Shown piece after piece: positions 1 through 7,580 of a stretch of DNA of 18,636 nucleotides. The notes below the pieces were generated by a model. It did not search any database, was not told the DNA's origin, and worked only from the letters and a program-made list of their open reading frames with translations. Location of the stretch: the NCBI GenBank assembly GCA_948435975.1, contig CAOJHG010000003.1:1-18636 (forward strand). The letters are read 5' to 3'. The translations under genes were made by a program, and so were the position numbers. The DNA comes from an uncultured Oscillibacter sp. GTDB lineage: Bacteria > Bacillota > Clostridia > Oscillospirales > Oscillospiraceae. How positions within the stretch are numbered: the first letter of the stretch is position 1; every line of letters begins with the position of its first letter.

Positions 1-1653
1 TCGGCGGTGGTCTTCGGGACGTTGTGCGGCATCTGCGCACCAAGCTTACAGAGCAGCGCCATTGACATCCTTGCAGGCGCACAGGAAGGCAGTCTGACGG
101 AAACGGTGCTGTGGATGCTGGCGGGTTATCTCCTGTACAGCGTGAGCCAGCTCCTGCAAGGGTTGTTCAGTGCTCGTTTGAGCCAGCGGATTGTCAAACG
201 GATGCGCATGGAATTGTTTGGAAAGCTGGTAGATTTGCCGGTCCGCTACATGGATGCCCACTCTCATGGCGACGTGATGAGCCGCATGACCAACGATGTG
301 GAGAACCTTTCCACCACGATATCCCAATCACTTCCATCCCTGCTCTCCGGCGTCCTGACGGTACTGGGAACGGTGGCCGTCATGCTGTGGTACTGCTGGG
401 AGCTGGCGCTGCTGAGCTGCTTTACGGTGGTTCTGACCCTCTTGGCAACGAAGGCTCTCTCCGGGAAGGTGCGGCGGTTTTCCAGACAGCGGCAGATGTT
501 CCTGGGCAGGCTGAACGGCGCCGTAGAGGAAATGGTGTCCGGTTACCGCACGGTCGTCGCCTATAATCACCAAGACGCCGCGGCGGAAGACTTCTGCGCT
601 GTTTCCGATTCTCTGACAAAGGCGGGCGTTAGAACGGACATTTTCAGCGGCGTTATGGGGCCGGTCATGAACTGCATCGGCAATATCGGCTTCGTTATCA
701 TTGCAGTCTTCGGCGGATATTTCGCAGTCAATGGGCTGATTTCCGTGGGGGTCATATCCGCCTTTATTGTTTATGCCAAGCAATTCAGCCGGCCAGTCAA
801 TGAGCTGGCGCAGATTTATGGACAGCTCCAGACTGCCGTTGCCGGGGCGAAGCGGGTCTTTGCGGTGCTGGATGAGGCGGACGAGGACAAATCCGGCGTC
901 ATGCTGGAAGAGGGGCCTGCCGCCGTGACCTTCCAGCGGGTGGGATTCGCCTACGAGCCGGGGCATCCGGTGATTCGGGATTTCAACCTGACGGTGCCTG
1001 CGGGAAAAAAGGTGGCGCTGGTGGGAGCGACTGGAAGCGGAAAGAGTACCATGATGAATCTGCTGCTGCGGTTTTATGAAATCGACAGCGGGAAAATCTG
1101 CATCGGCCGGCAGGATATCCGGGACGTTTCCAGGGACAGCCTGCGGAGAGAAACGGCCATCGTTTTACAGGATACGGCTCTGTTCAGCGACACCATTTTA
1201 AATAACCTGAAATATGGAAGTGAGCGGGCGTCTATGGAAACGGTGGAGCGGGCGGTTCAGATGAGCTGCTGCGGCGAACTGCTTCAGAGCCTGTCCCAAG
1301 GGTGGAGCACGGTTTTGACAGGGGCTGGAGAGAGCGTCAGCCAGGGACAGCGGCAGCTTCTGGCGATTGCCCGGGCGTTCGTGGCGGACCCGAAAATTTT
1401 GATTCTGGATGAAGCTACCTCCAATGTGGACACCCGGACAGAACGGGCGATTCAGGAGGCCATGCAGAAGATTATGGAGAATCGGACCAGCATCATCATC
1501 GCGCACCGGCTGTCCACGATTCGAGATGCGGATGAGATTGTCGTGATGGACCATGGCAGGATTGTAGAGCAGGGCAGTCATGAAGCGCTGATGGCGAAAA
1601 AGGGAAAATACTATTACCTGTACATGACACAGTATGCGGGATTCTCGACTTGA
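1..1653 (+). CDS. ABC exporter, fused membrane and ATPase domains, 5' truncated by window edge
   Basis: The reading frame is open from base 1, so the true start lies upstream; the GTG at 7 is probably internal. About 550 residues are visible. Counting from that GTG codon, the first ~290 residues are a type I exporter membrane domain, with hydrophobic spans and the cytoplasmic-loop style segment around RYMDAHSHGDVMSRMTNDV. The rest is the nucleotide-binding domain: Walker A GATGSGKST near 340-348, signature VSQGQ at 444-448, Walker B ILILDEA with D468/E469, and switch His at 500 (AHRLS). All ATPase motifs are intact. The first transmembrane helix or so is missing. Such proteins are often one half of a heterodimer encoded by two adjacent genes, so a partner may lie just upstream. 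The exported substrate (drug, lipid or peptide) cannot be told. A hairpin terminator follows directly. Confidence 0.95.
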   Translation, partial: SAVVFGTLCGICAPSLQSSAIDILAGAQEGSLTETVLWMLAGYLLYSVSQLLQGLFSARLSQRIVKRMRMELFGKLVDLPVRYMDAHSHGDVMSRMTNDVENLSTTISQSLPSLLSGVLTVLGTVAVMLWYCWELALLSCFTVVLTLLATKALSGKVRRFSRQRQMFLGRLNGAVEEMVSGYRTVVAYNHQDAAAEDFCAVSDSLTKAGVRTDIFSGVMGPVMNCIGNIGFVIIAVFGGYFAVNGLISVGVISAFIVYAKQFSRPVNELAQIYGQLQTAVAGAKRVFAVLDEADEDKSGVMLEEGPAAVTFQRVGFAYEPGHPVIRDFNLTVPAGKKVALVGATGSGKSTMMNLLLRFYEIDSGKICIGRQDIRDVSRDSLRRETAIVLQDTALFSDTILNNLKYGSERASMETVERAVQMSCCGELLQSLSQGWSTVLTGAGESVSQGQRQLLAIARAFVADPKILILDEATSNVDTRTERAIQEAMQKIMENRTSIIIAHRLSTIRDADEIVVMDHGRIVEQGSHEALMAKKGKYYYLYMTQYAGFST

Positions 1654-1660
1654 GGCCCGA

Positions 1661-1702
1661 GAAAAGCAGAGGCGCACCTAAACGATGGACCTCTGCTTTT
1701 TT
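1661..1702 (+). terminator. Intrinsic terminator, probably bidirectional
   Basis: An 11-base perfect inverted repeat (AAAAGCAGAGG at 1662-1672, CCTCTGCTTTT at 1690-1700) with a 17-base loop begins 8 bases after the exporter stop. It is followed by T residues on the plus strand. The complementary strand also ends in TTTTC, so the same hairpin could stop transcripts of the convergent siroheme operon. Confidence 0.85.
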
Positions 1703-1713
1703 CCGGCGCTGTC

Positions 1714-1742
1714 TTGACCGGATGCAGGAACGTATTTATAAT
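1714..1742 (+). promoter_or_regulatory. Orphan sigma-A-like promoter facing antisense to the siroheme operon
   Basis: TTGACC (1714-1719), a 17-base spacer and a perfect TATAAT (1737-1742) lie on the plus strand just after the exporter terminator. No plus-strand gene follows; a transcript would run antisense into the 3' end of the methyltransferase/synthase gene. Seen by motif match only; AT-rich chance matches are possible. Confidence 0.4.
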
Positions 1743-1762
1743 GAGAACCGCAGAGATGGACT

Positions 1763-1787
1763 AAAAAGCCCCTGAAAATAAGCGGGC
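1763..1787 (-). terminator. Weak candidate terminator of the siroheme operon
   Basis: On the minus strand, GCCC (complement of 1784-1787) and GGGC (complement of 1768-1771) can form a short GC stem around a 12-base loop, followed by five T residues. It lies about 50 bases past the operon's last stop codon. The stem is short, so the stronger hairpin at 1661-1702 may be the real stop. Confidence 0.35.
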
Positions 1788-1835
1788 ACTGTCTCCAATC
1801 GTTGATGGGCGGGAAACCGGAATGGAAATGAGCGC

Positions 1836-3335
1836 TTAGGATGTTTGGAGACATGCCTGATCTGATAAAGCGGCATGAGAAAGGACCGCCTGCAAAATGC
1901 CTTCCGCTGAGATTTCCGGCGCTGTCAGGATTGGCGTCCTGGTCTGATTTCGCAGGGCGGAGGCGGTTGCTTCTCCAATGCAGACGCAAACGGCCGTTGA
2001 GGGGATTCCGCCGGACGACTCCAGGAAGGAACGGACGCCTCCCGCGCTGGAAAAGATCAGATAATCCGCAGTTACAGGGCCCTGCTGCCGGTTCCGCCGG
2101 GGCAGAACGTCATAAGTCCGGATATCCTGTACAAAGCGCCCGGCTTTCTCCAGCGTCTGCCGCAGGGAGGCGTCTGCTTGGGCAGAACGAAGCAGGACCA
2201 GCGGTTCTGCCGGCGGGACTGCTTGTATCAGCGCATCTCCCAGGGTGGCGGTGGTGTAGGTCTCTGGCCGGAGGTCTGCCCGGATGCCGTGTTTCCATAA
2301 GGCTTGTTCAGTCGCGGCTCCCACAGCGGCAAAGTGGCTCCCAGCCAAGGTCCGGAGATCCATGTTCTGTTCCTTCATAGCCTGGAAGAATCGCTCCACC
2401 CCGTTTCCGCTGGTGAACACGAGCCAGGGAGAGCTTGTTTGCTCCATCAGTTCCTTCAGCGAAAAGGGAAGGGGCCGCACCTCCAGCGCCTGGGCGGTGA
2501 AGACCTGTGCGCCGTACTCCCGCAGCGGTCCAGAGAGCTTTTGCAGCATGGCCGGGGTCCCTGTCAGCCCAATCCGCAGGCCAGCCAAAGGGCGGGAAGA
2601 GCACAGGTCCAGCGCAGCCACCGCCCCGACCACGATTACGGCAGGGGCCTGTACACCGGCTTCCTTCGCCAGTTCTGGCAGGCAGCGGAGAGGTCCCCGG
2701 ACAGCGGCGGGACAGGGCGCGTTTCCGCCGGAGAGGACTGCGGCAGGGGTTTCCGGGTCTTTGCCCGCCGCGATCAGCTCCTGCGCAATTTTGGAAAGCT
2801 GACCCAGGCCCATGAGGAAGACCAGGGTGCCTTCCAGCCTGGCGAAATGGCCGAAATCCTCTGGCAGTCCCCCATTTGTACCGGCGGTGTGGGCGGTGAT
2901 GATGTGAACGCTTCGGCTGAGGCGGCGGTAGGTGACGGGGATTCCGGCGAAGGCGGGGACGGCAATAGCGGAAGAGATGCCCGGGATTTCCTCGCAGGGG
3001 ATGTCCGCATCCTGCAAGACCGCCATTTCCTCACCGCCCCGGCCGAAAACAAAGGGGTCCCCGCCCTTGAGCCGCACAACGTTTTTCCCCTCCCTCGCCA
3101 GACGGATGAGGACCCCGCAGATGTCTTCCTGGGCAGCGGAGGGAAGTCCGCTTCGCTTTCCCACGTAGAGCTGTTCCGCGTTTTCCGGCACGAAAGAGAG
3201 CAGTTCCCGGTCAATCAAATCGTCATAGACCACTGCCTGACAGCGGCGAAGGACCGACAGCCCCCGCAGCGTAATGAGGTCCGCACTGCCGCAGCCAGCT
3301 CCCACCAGCCAGACCCGGCCTGTTTTTGTATTCAT
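1836..3335 (-). CDS. Uroporphyrinogen-III C-methyltransferase / uroporphyrinogen-III synthase fusion
   Basis: Two enzymes of the tetrapyrrole pathway are fused in 499 residues. The first ~245 residues are an SAM-dependent uroporphyrinogen-III methyltransferase (CobA/SUMT), which makes precorrin-2. Its glycine-rich SAM motif VGAGCGSADLITLRG is at 11-25, VVRLKGGDPFVFGRGGEE at 86-103 and GIPVTYRRLSRSV follows. The remainder, from about residue 250, fits the HemD fold that closes hydroxymethylbilane to uroporphyrinogen-III (LVFTSGNGVERFF, LIFSSAGGVRSFL). CobA-HemD fusions are well known in Clostridia. The ATG overlaps the stop of the upstream dehydrogenase gene as ATGA, with GGAGGAAG upstream, so translation is coupled. 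It is the last gene of the operon. The product feeds siroheme or cobalamin; the adjacent precorrin-2 dehydrogenase favours siroheme. The usual PxTHRG motif carries Tyr in place of His. Confidence 0.94.
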   Translation of the reverse strand: MNTKTGRVWLVGAGCGSADLITLRGLSVLRRCQAVVYDDLIDRELLSFVPENAEQLYVGKRSGLPSAAQEDICGVLIRLAREGKNVVRLKGGDPFVFGRGGEEMAVLQDADIPCEEIPGISSAIAVPAFAGIPVTYRRLSRSVHIITAHTAGTNGGLPEDFGHFARLEGTLVFLMGLGQLSKIAQELIAAGKDPETPAAVLSGGNAPCPAAVRGPLRCLPELAKEAGVQAPAVIVVGAVAALDLCSSRPLAGLRIGLTGTPAMLQKLSGPLREYGAQVFTAQALEVRPLPFSLKELMEQTSSPWLVFTSGNGVERFFQAMKEQNMDLRTLAGSHFAAVGAATEQALWKHGIRADLRPETYTTATLGDALIQAVPPAEPLVLLRSAQADASLRQTLEKAGRFVQDIRTYDVLPRRNRQQGPVTADYLIFSSAGGVRSFLESSGGIPSTAVCVCIGEATASALRNQTRTPILTAPEISAEGILQAVLSHAALSDQACLQTS

Positions 3336-3967
3336 GTTGCTTCCTCCGTTTCTTCTGCCAAAAGAAGGAGTTCCCAGTCCTCCAGTTCCGCCGCTGTAAG
3401 TCCCCGCCCCTCCTCCATGCAGCGCTGAAACAGTGCGCGAAAGGCCGCGGCGCGTGCGGTCTCCTCCGGCAGCGCCGCTTTAAGCCTGGGGCGGACGGCT
3501 TTCAAAAAGTCTAAGATGTCCTCCAGGCGGCCGGGCAGCAGGGCGGCAATCTGTTCTTTCAAATAGATGGATATGCTGGGACTGGCCCCGCCGCTGGAAA
3601 TGCCAACAGAGAGCCCGCCCCGCTTCACCAGAGCCGGGAAGAGGAAGGTGCAGGCCGCCGGGTCGTCTACTGCGTTTATCAGGACGCCTCTCTCCCGGCA
3701 GAGCGCGGCGGCCTGGCGGTTGACTTCCCGGTTTGACGCAGCCGCTATGACAAACATCATCCCCTCCAGGTCCTCGGGCTGAAAGGGGCGGCGAAGGATG
3801 CACAGGCCAGGAAGCGCGGCGATTTCCTTGGATACCTCCGGGGCCACCACCGTCAGCCGGGGACCGTAGGGCAGGAGCTTTTCGATTTTCCGCAGAGCCA
3901 CCGTCCCGCCGCCGATGATGAGCGCGGGTCTGCCTTCGATCTCAATAAAAAAGGGGAAACAGCTCAT
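3332..3967 (-). CDS. Precorrin-2 dehydrogenase / possible sirohydrochlorin ferrochelatase
   Basis: A 211-residue member of the Met8/SirC/CysG N-terminal family. It oxidises precorrin-2 to sirohydrochlorin with NAD+ and, in some members, inserts iron to give siroheme. The NAD-binding segment IIGGGTVALRK starts near residue 17. The family aspartate in NxVD (here NAVDDP, D101) and the SSGGASP segment near 124-130, which corresponds to the region around Ser128 of CysG, are both present. Whether it also chelates iron cannot be decided from sequence: single-function and two-function members look alike. It overlaps its neighbours by ATGA on both sides, with GGAGG before the start. Its product lies directly downstream of the fused methyltransferase's product, and the preceding transporter could supply the iron. 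Confidence 0.92.
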   Translation of the reverse strand: MSCFPFFIEIEGRPALIIGGGTVALRKIEKLLPYGPRLTVVAPEVSKEIAALPGLCILRRPFQPEDLEGMMFVIAAASNREVNRQAAALCRERGVLINAVDDPAACTFLFPALVKRGGLSVGISSGGASPSISIYLKEQIAALLPGRLEDILDFLKAVRPRLKAALPEETARAAAFRALFQRCMEEGRGLTAAELEDWELLLLAEETEEAT

Positions 3968-4740
3968 GAAAGTTCCTCCTTTATGTCCCCATAATAGTAT
4001 TGTATGCCGTGAGCCGTCCGGACCCGGCCCAGGGAAACGCCGAACGCCTTTTCCAGCAGTCCCCTTTCGTATAGGGCTTCCGGCTTTCCGTAGTCCAGGA
4101 GCCTTCCATCATGCACCAGGGCGATCCGGTCCGCGCAGCGCAGGGCAAGGCAGAGATCATGGAGCACCATCACCACGGCCTTTCCCTCGTCCGCCAGCCG
4201 CCGGGCCAGAGACATGACCTCCAACTGATGCCGCACATCCAGGAAGGCGGTGGGCTCGTCCATCAGAATCGTTTCCGTATTCTGAGCCAGGGCCATGGCA
4301 AGATAGACCCGCTGCTGCTGCCCGCCGCTGAGCTCCTTCATTGGCCGTTCCGCCAGGGATTCGCCCCCCGTCCACTGCAAGGCCTGCCGGGCGATTTCCC
4401 TATCCTGTTTCTGATAGTGCCGGGGATAGGAGAGATAAGGGAAACGGCCATGGAGCACCAGCCGTCCTGCGGTGATATCAGGCACGCTGCGGGACTGGGC
4501 CATAAACGCGGCTTTCTGAGCAATCTGACGGGGAGACAGGGCGTTTAGGTCCACGCCGTCCAGTAAGATGCTGCCTTCCAGTCTGGGCTGCAGGCCGAGG
4601 GCGGTCCGCAGGAGAGTACTTTTCCCGCAGCCGTTGGGCCCCGCCAGTACCAGGATGCGCCCCGGAACAAAGCGGAGGTCCACGCCTCTGACCACAGGAG
4701 AACCCCGATACCCGGCGGACACCCTTTTCAGCTCAAGCAT
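3964..4740 (-). CDS. FecE/BtuD-type ABC transporter ATP-binding protein (iron chelate or corrinoid uptake)
   Basis: A 258-residue ATPase energising the neighbouring FecCD-type permease. Motifs are complete: Walker A GPNGCGKST at 34-42, Q-loop near AQSRS, signature LSGGQ at 137-141, Walker B LMDEP with D161/E162, and switch His194 (LHDL). The ATG at 4740 is chosen over an in-frame ATG at 4851. It begins the typical MLELKRVSAGY strand, has an AG-rich ribosome site just upstream, and the longer version would add 37 residues unlike the family. It overlaps the permease gene by 8 bases and the dehydrogenase by 4. Family members import siderophores, haem or vitamin B12; sequence alone does not say which. 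Confidence 0.94.
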   Translation of the reverse strand: MLELKRVSAGYRGSPVVRGVDLRFVPGRILVLAGPNGCGKSTLLRTALGLQPRLEGSILLDGVDLNALSPRQIAQKAAFMAQSRSVPDITAGRLVLHGRFPYLSYPRHYQKQDREIARQALQWTGGESLAERPMKELSGGQQQRVYLAMALAQNTETILMDEPTAFLDVRHQLEVMSLARRLADEGKAVVMVLHDLCLALRCADRIALVHDGRLLDYGKPEALYERGLLEKAFGVSLGRVRTAHGIQYYYGDIKEELS

Positions 4741-5752
4741 GGGTGCGCCCCCCTCTCTGTTGGACAAGCAGCCAGATGAAGAAGGGCCCGCCCACCAGGG
4801 ACAGCACCACGCCCACCGGCAGCTCATAGGGGCGGAACAGCGTCCGGGCAAGCAGATCGCAGAGGACCAGCAGCAACGCCCCGCCCAGCGCCGAGGCCAG
4901 AAGCTGGGCCAGGCCGCCGCTGTTCATCAGCCGCCGGACGATTTGAGGAGCCAGCAGCCCCACAAAGCCCAGCAGGCCGGAAAAACTGACCGCAGCCCCC
5001 GCCAGGGCCGCAGCGATGAACAGCAGGAGCAGCCGGGTCCGCCGGACGGGAAGCCCCAGACTCTGAGCGGTCTCGGACCCCAGGGCTAAAACGTCAAGCT
5101 GCTGCGCCAGGGAGAACGCCGCCAGCAGTCCTGCGGCAATGACCCAGGCCGCAGGAAGGAGCCGGACAGCCGTGACGCCAGAAAAGCCTCCAATGCGGAA
5201 ATCGGAGTACCCATTCAGCGCGTCGGGGAAAAAGGTAACAGCGGCGTCAATCCCGGCGGAAAAGATGTTGGAGACCGCCACCCCGGTAAGCACCAGGGAG
5301 ATTTTGGATGCTCCTACCGCCTCAGAGACGCCCAAAACAATCAACACGCCCAGCGCCGCCCCCAGGAAAGCAGCCAGAGGGACGGTCCAGGCTGAGGCGG
5401 GAAGGACGGCACAGCTCAGGGCTACCAACAGTCCCGCCCCTGCATTGACGCCGATGACGCCGGGAGAGGCCAAAGGGTTTGCCAGCACAGATTGAAGCAG
5501 CGTTCCGGAAACCGCCAGCGCAGCTCCGGCCAGCAATCCCGCCGCCACCCGGGGAAGACGGCTGTATAATATGATCCGGTAAGCCGCGGTTTGGGCCTGT
5601 CCGCTGGCGAGCACGTTCAGGATATCCCGCAGAGACACAGGGACCGCCCCGGCGCAGATTCCCGCCAGAGCCGCCAGAAGGGTCAGCAGGGCCAGTAAAA
5701 GGCAGAAACCGGCTGGGTGCTTATGGATACAGGATGTCTGCAAGCTGTTCAT
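4733..5752 (-). CDS. FecCD-family ABC transporter permease
   Basis: A 339-residue polytopic membrane protein with roughly nine or ten hydrophobic spans, matching the FecCD/BtuC family in length and sequence. The family hallmark SRLPRVAAGLLAGAALAVSGTLLQ lies near residues 64-87, followed by NPLASPGVIGVNAGAG. The cytoplasmic coupling segment is GLLGFVGLLAPQIVRRL, near 260-275. It forms the translocation channel, probably as a homodimer, together with the ATPase downstream and the binding lipoprotein upstream. The start at 5752 overlaps the end of the binding-protein gene by 32 bases and has GGGGGA upstream; this unusually long overlap suggests translational coupling. Confidence 0.95.
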   Translation of the reverse strand: MNSLQTSCIHKHPAGFCLLLALLTLLAALAGICAGAVPVSLRDILNVLASGQAQTAAYRIILYSRLPRVAAGLLAGAALAVSGTLLQSVLANPLASPGVIGVNAGAGLLVALSCAVLPASAWTVPLAAFLGAALGVLIVLGVSEAVGASKISLVLTGVAVSNIFSAGIDAAVTFFPDALNGYSDFRIGGFSGVTAVRLLPAAWVIAAGLLAAFSLAQQLDVLALGSETAQSLGLPVRRTRLLLLFIAAALAGAAVSFSGLLGFVGLLAPQIVRRLMNSGGLAQLLASALGGALLLVLCDLLARTLFRPYELPVGVVLSLVGGPFFIWLLVQQRGGRTHA

Positions 5753-6683
5753 AGGCAGTCCCCCAGTCCGCGTTTGGTTTCACGTTGTACAGCCGCTGGT
5801 CCATGATATGGAAGCGGCCTTCCTGAACGGCGGTCAGCGAGGCCCAGGCGGGATGGGACAGCAGAGAGGCGTTCAGGAGCGCTTCGGCCTTAGTGGTGTC
5901 GCTGCCCTGGACGACGGCGAAAATAAAATCCGGGTCCTGGTCCACAATGACCTCAAGACTCAGGTTTTCCAGAAGACTGGAGGCGCTGTCGGCGATGTTG
6001 ACGCAGCCCAGGTCCGCAAGCATCTCTCCCAATACGCTGTCCTGGCTGTTCTTGACCTTGCAGCTTGAGCCTGTGGCCCGGACATAAAGCACCGTGGGGG
6101 CGGAGCCGTCTGCACGTTCCCTGGCGGCGTCTACCTGAGACTGAACGGCGGTTCCATAGCGCTCATAGTTTTCCGGACAGTTGGTGAGCTGGGTGCAGAT
6201 TTCCAGCATACGCAGATAGTCTTCAAAAGAACTGACATTGAAATAGGCCGTGGGCAGTCCCGCCTCCTCCAGCAAGTCCAGCAGGGCGACGTTGGCGGCG
6301 GTGTTGCTGCTGGCGAGGACCAGGTCTGGCTGGGCGGCGAAGAGCAGTTCCGTGTTGATCTCCTTGACGCCGCCGAGATTGACGACCTCCGGCCCCAGCT
6401 CCAGGTCGAACTGTGTCCAGGCGTCTCCGGCGGCGGCAGCCAGGGTTTCTTTTCCGCCAGCCAGCCGCCAGATGTCCGCGAAGCTGCCAATCAAAGCCGC
6501 CGCTCGCCGGGGCTGTGGAACGGTCACACTCCGGCCAAGATCGTCCGTAAAGGAAACTGTACCAGGCGCGTCTTCGGACGGCAGGGCCTCACCTTCGCTG
6601 CTGCCGGCATTGGGGACGGCCGTTTTGCCGCAGGCGGACAGCAGCGTCAGAAGGAAGCAGATGATAATGATTTGTTTCCGCAT
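5721..6683 (-). CDS. Iron-chelate/corrinoid-type substrate-binding lipoprotein
   Basis: A 320-residue extracellular binding protein of the FepB/BtuF (helical backbone) class, first gene of the uptake-siroheme operon. The start at 6683 gives a classical lipoprotein signal: MRK, a hydrophobic stretch, and lipobox LSAC with the lipidated Cys18. AAGGAGGG sits ahead of the ATG, whereas the in-frame ATG at 6863 would bury the signal under 60 extra residues. The mature protein opens with SFTDDLGRSVTVPQPRR, typical of the family, and has the two-lobe pattern joined by a long helix (residues ~160-190). The C-terminal YNVKPNADWG resembles motifs seen in clostridial metal-chelate binders. The ligand is unknown; the operon context suggests an iron compound or a tetrapyrrole. 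Confidence 0.93.
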   Translation of the reverse strand: MRKQIIIICFLLTLLSACGKTAVPNAGSSEGEALPSEDAPGTVSFTDDLGRSVTVPQPRRAAALIGSFADIWRLAGGKETLAAAAGDAWTQFDLELGPEVVNLGGVKEINTELLFAAQPDLVLASSNTAANVALLDLLEEAGLPTAYFNVSSFEDYLRMLEICTQLTNCPENYERYGTAVQSQVDAARERADGSAPTVLYVRATGSSCKVKNSQDSVLGEMLADLGCVNIADSASSLLENLSLEVIVDQDPDFIFAVVQGSDTTKAEALLNASLLSHPAWASLTAVQEGRFHIMDQRLYNVKPNADWGTAYEQLADILYP

Positions 6684-6721
6684 GGGAATCCCTCCTTTTG
6701 GATTCATTGAAGCACAATCCC

Positions 6722-6750
6722 AGTATTTTTGGAAGCCCCATCCTTGAGAA
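6722..6750 (-). promoter_or_regulatory. Candidate promoter of the uptake-siroheme operon
   Basis: On the minus strand TTCTCA (complement of 6745-6750), a 17-base spacer and AATACT (complement of 6722-6727) form a weak sigma-A-like promoter. Its expected start site near 6715 puts the CRP-like palindrome about 65 bases upstream, a place from which CRP-type activators commonly work. The match to consensus is only moderate, in line with a need for activation. Confidence 0.45.
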
Positions 6751-6772
6751 AACCGGCGGATATTTTGCTTTT

Positions 6773-6788
6773 CGTGACCTGTATCACA
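6773..6788. promoter_or_regulatory. CRP-like operator between the regulator and the uptake-siroheme operon
   Basis: CGTGA-N6-TCACA matches the CRP consensus TGTGA-N6-TCACA with a single mismatch and is flanked by AT-rich bases. It lies in the only intergenic space shared by the divergent Crp/Fnr regulator and the uptake operon. The regulator's recognition helix carries the RETVSR residues that in E. coli CRP (RETVGR) read TGTGA. Binding itself is inferred. Confidence 0.6.
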
Positions 6789-6828
6789 GAATTCCAAAAA
6801 AGCGCCGCGGAGAAAGAGAGGTTCCCCC

Positions 6829-7545
6829 ATGGTAAAGCCGACTTCCTTGATGCTTCGTTCCATCCCCTTTTTCCAGGCTCTCAGCGAAACGGAGCTGGAA
6901 GCGCTGGCGGAGCAGATGTGGATTGAGAATCACCGCCGGGGAAAGGACCTTGCCGGACCGCGCCTGGAGCAGTTGGAACGATACCAGGAGACGGCATGGT
7001 TTGTTTTTCGGGGGGCGGTGGCGCTCTATACGGTGACCAGGCAGGGAGGGCGGAAGATTCTCTTTTTCCAGGGGCCGGGGAGCCTGCTGAATCAGGATGT
7101 GATGAACGGCGGCGGGCAGGTCCTGGCAGAAGCCGCGGCGGACGCTATCCTGCTCTGCATGAAGCGGGCGGCGCTGGCAGAGTGGATTCGGCGCACACCA
7201 ACGCTGGCGGAGGCCTTGTTCACCCACTATGAGCGGAAGCTCTGGCGGTTAAGCCACCAACTGAAAAACTCGGCGGACGCCTGGTTTGTGGAGCGGAAGC
7301 TGGCGGCGAAGCTGCTGACGCTCTCCAGCGATTTCGGCAGGCCCCTGAAGAGCGGGGTAGAGATTGGCTTTCCCCTGAGCATTCAGCAGATGGCGGACTA
7401 TATCGGCGTTTCCCGGGAAACCGTCTCCAGGGCCTGCAAGCGGCTGGCAGAGCTGGGGCTGATTCATTATGAAAAGAAGCGTTTCCGGATTCCAGACCGG
7501 GGAAAGCTGGAGGCATTTCGGAGAGAGGCCGGGCCGGAGCAGTGA
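6829..7545 (+). CDS. Crp/Fnr-family transcriptional regulator
   Basis: A 238-residue regulator with an N-terminal cyclic-nucleotide-binding-type beta roll (about 10-130), a dimerisation helix (about 130-165) and a C-terminal winged helix-turn-helix. The recognition helix SRETVSRACKRL spans 195-206. R196, E197 and R201 line up with the CRP residues that contact TGTGA, whereas FNR itself has an E..SR pattern. There is no N-terminal cysteine cluster, so an FNR-type iron-sulfur sensor is unlikely; the effector could be a small molecule or haem. The sensor domain is divergent and lacks a clear cAMP-binding RxS motif. AGAGAGG precedes the ATG. The gene is divergent from the metal uptake-siroheme operon across a region with a CRP-like palindrome, so it probably controls that operon and itself. 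Confidence 0.9.
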   Translation: MVKPTSLMLRSIPFFQALSETELEALAEQMWIENHRRGKDLAGPRLEQLERYQETAWFVFRGAVALYTVTRQGGRKILFFQGPGSLLNQDVMNGGGQVLAEAAADAILLCMKRAALAEWIRRTPTLAEALFTHYERKLWRLSHQLKNSADAWFVERKLAAKLLTLSSDFGRPLKSGVEIGFPLSIQQMADYIGVSRETVSRACKRLAELGLIHYEKKRFRIPDRGKLEAFRREAGPEQ

Positions 7546-7580
7546 AAATAAAATAGAAGGTGGATTGGAGTTAAAATGTT

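Noticed and set aside
2304..3428. Long open frame on the plus strand opposite the methyltransferase/synthase gene (374 codons)
   Set aside because: It is antisense to a clearly recognised enzyme fusion in GC-rich DNA, and its translation shows no family motif.
4741..4851. Upstream ATG extending the FecE-type ATPase by 37 residues
   Set aside because: The extension is Trp/Cys/Pro-rich and unlike the family; the ATG at 4740 has a better context and a typical N-terminus.
6684..6863. Upstream ATG extending the metal-chelate binding lipoprotein by 60 residues
   Set aside because: It would bury the lipoprotein signal and run through the putative promoter and CRP-like site.
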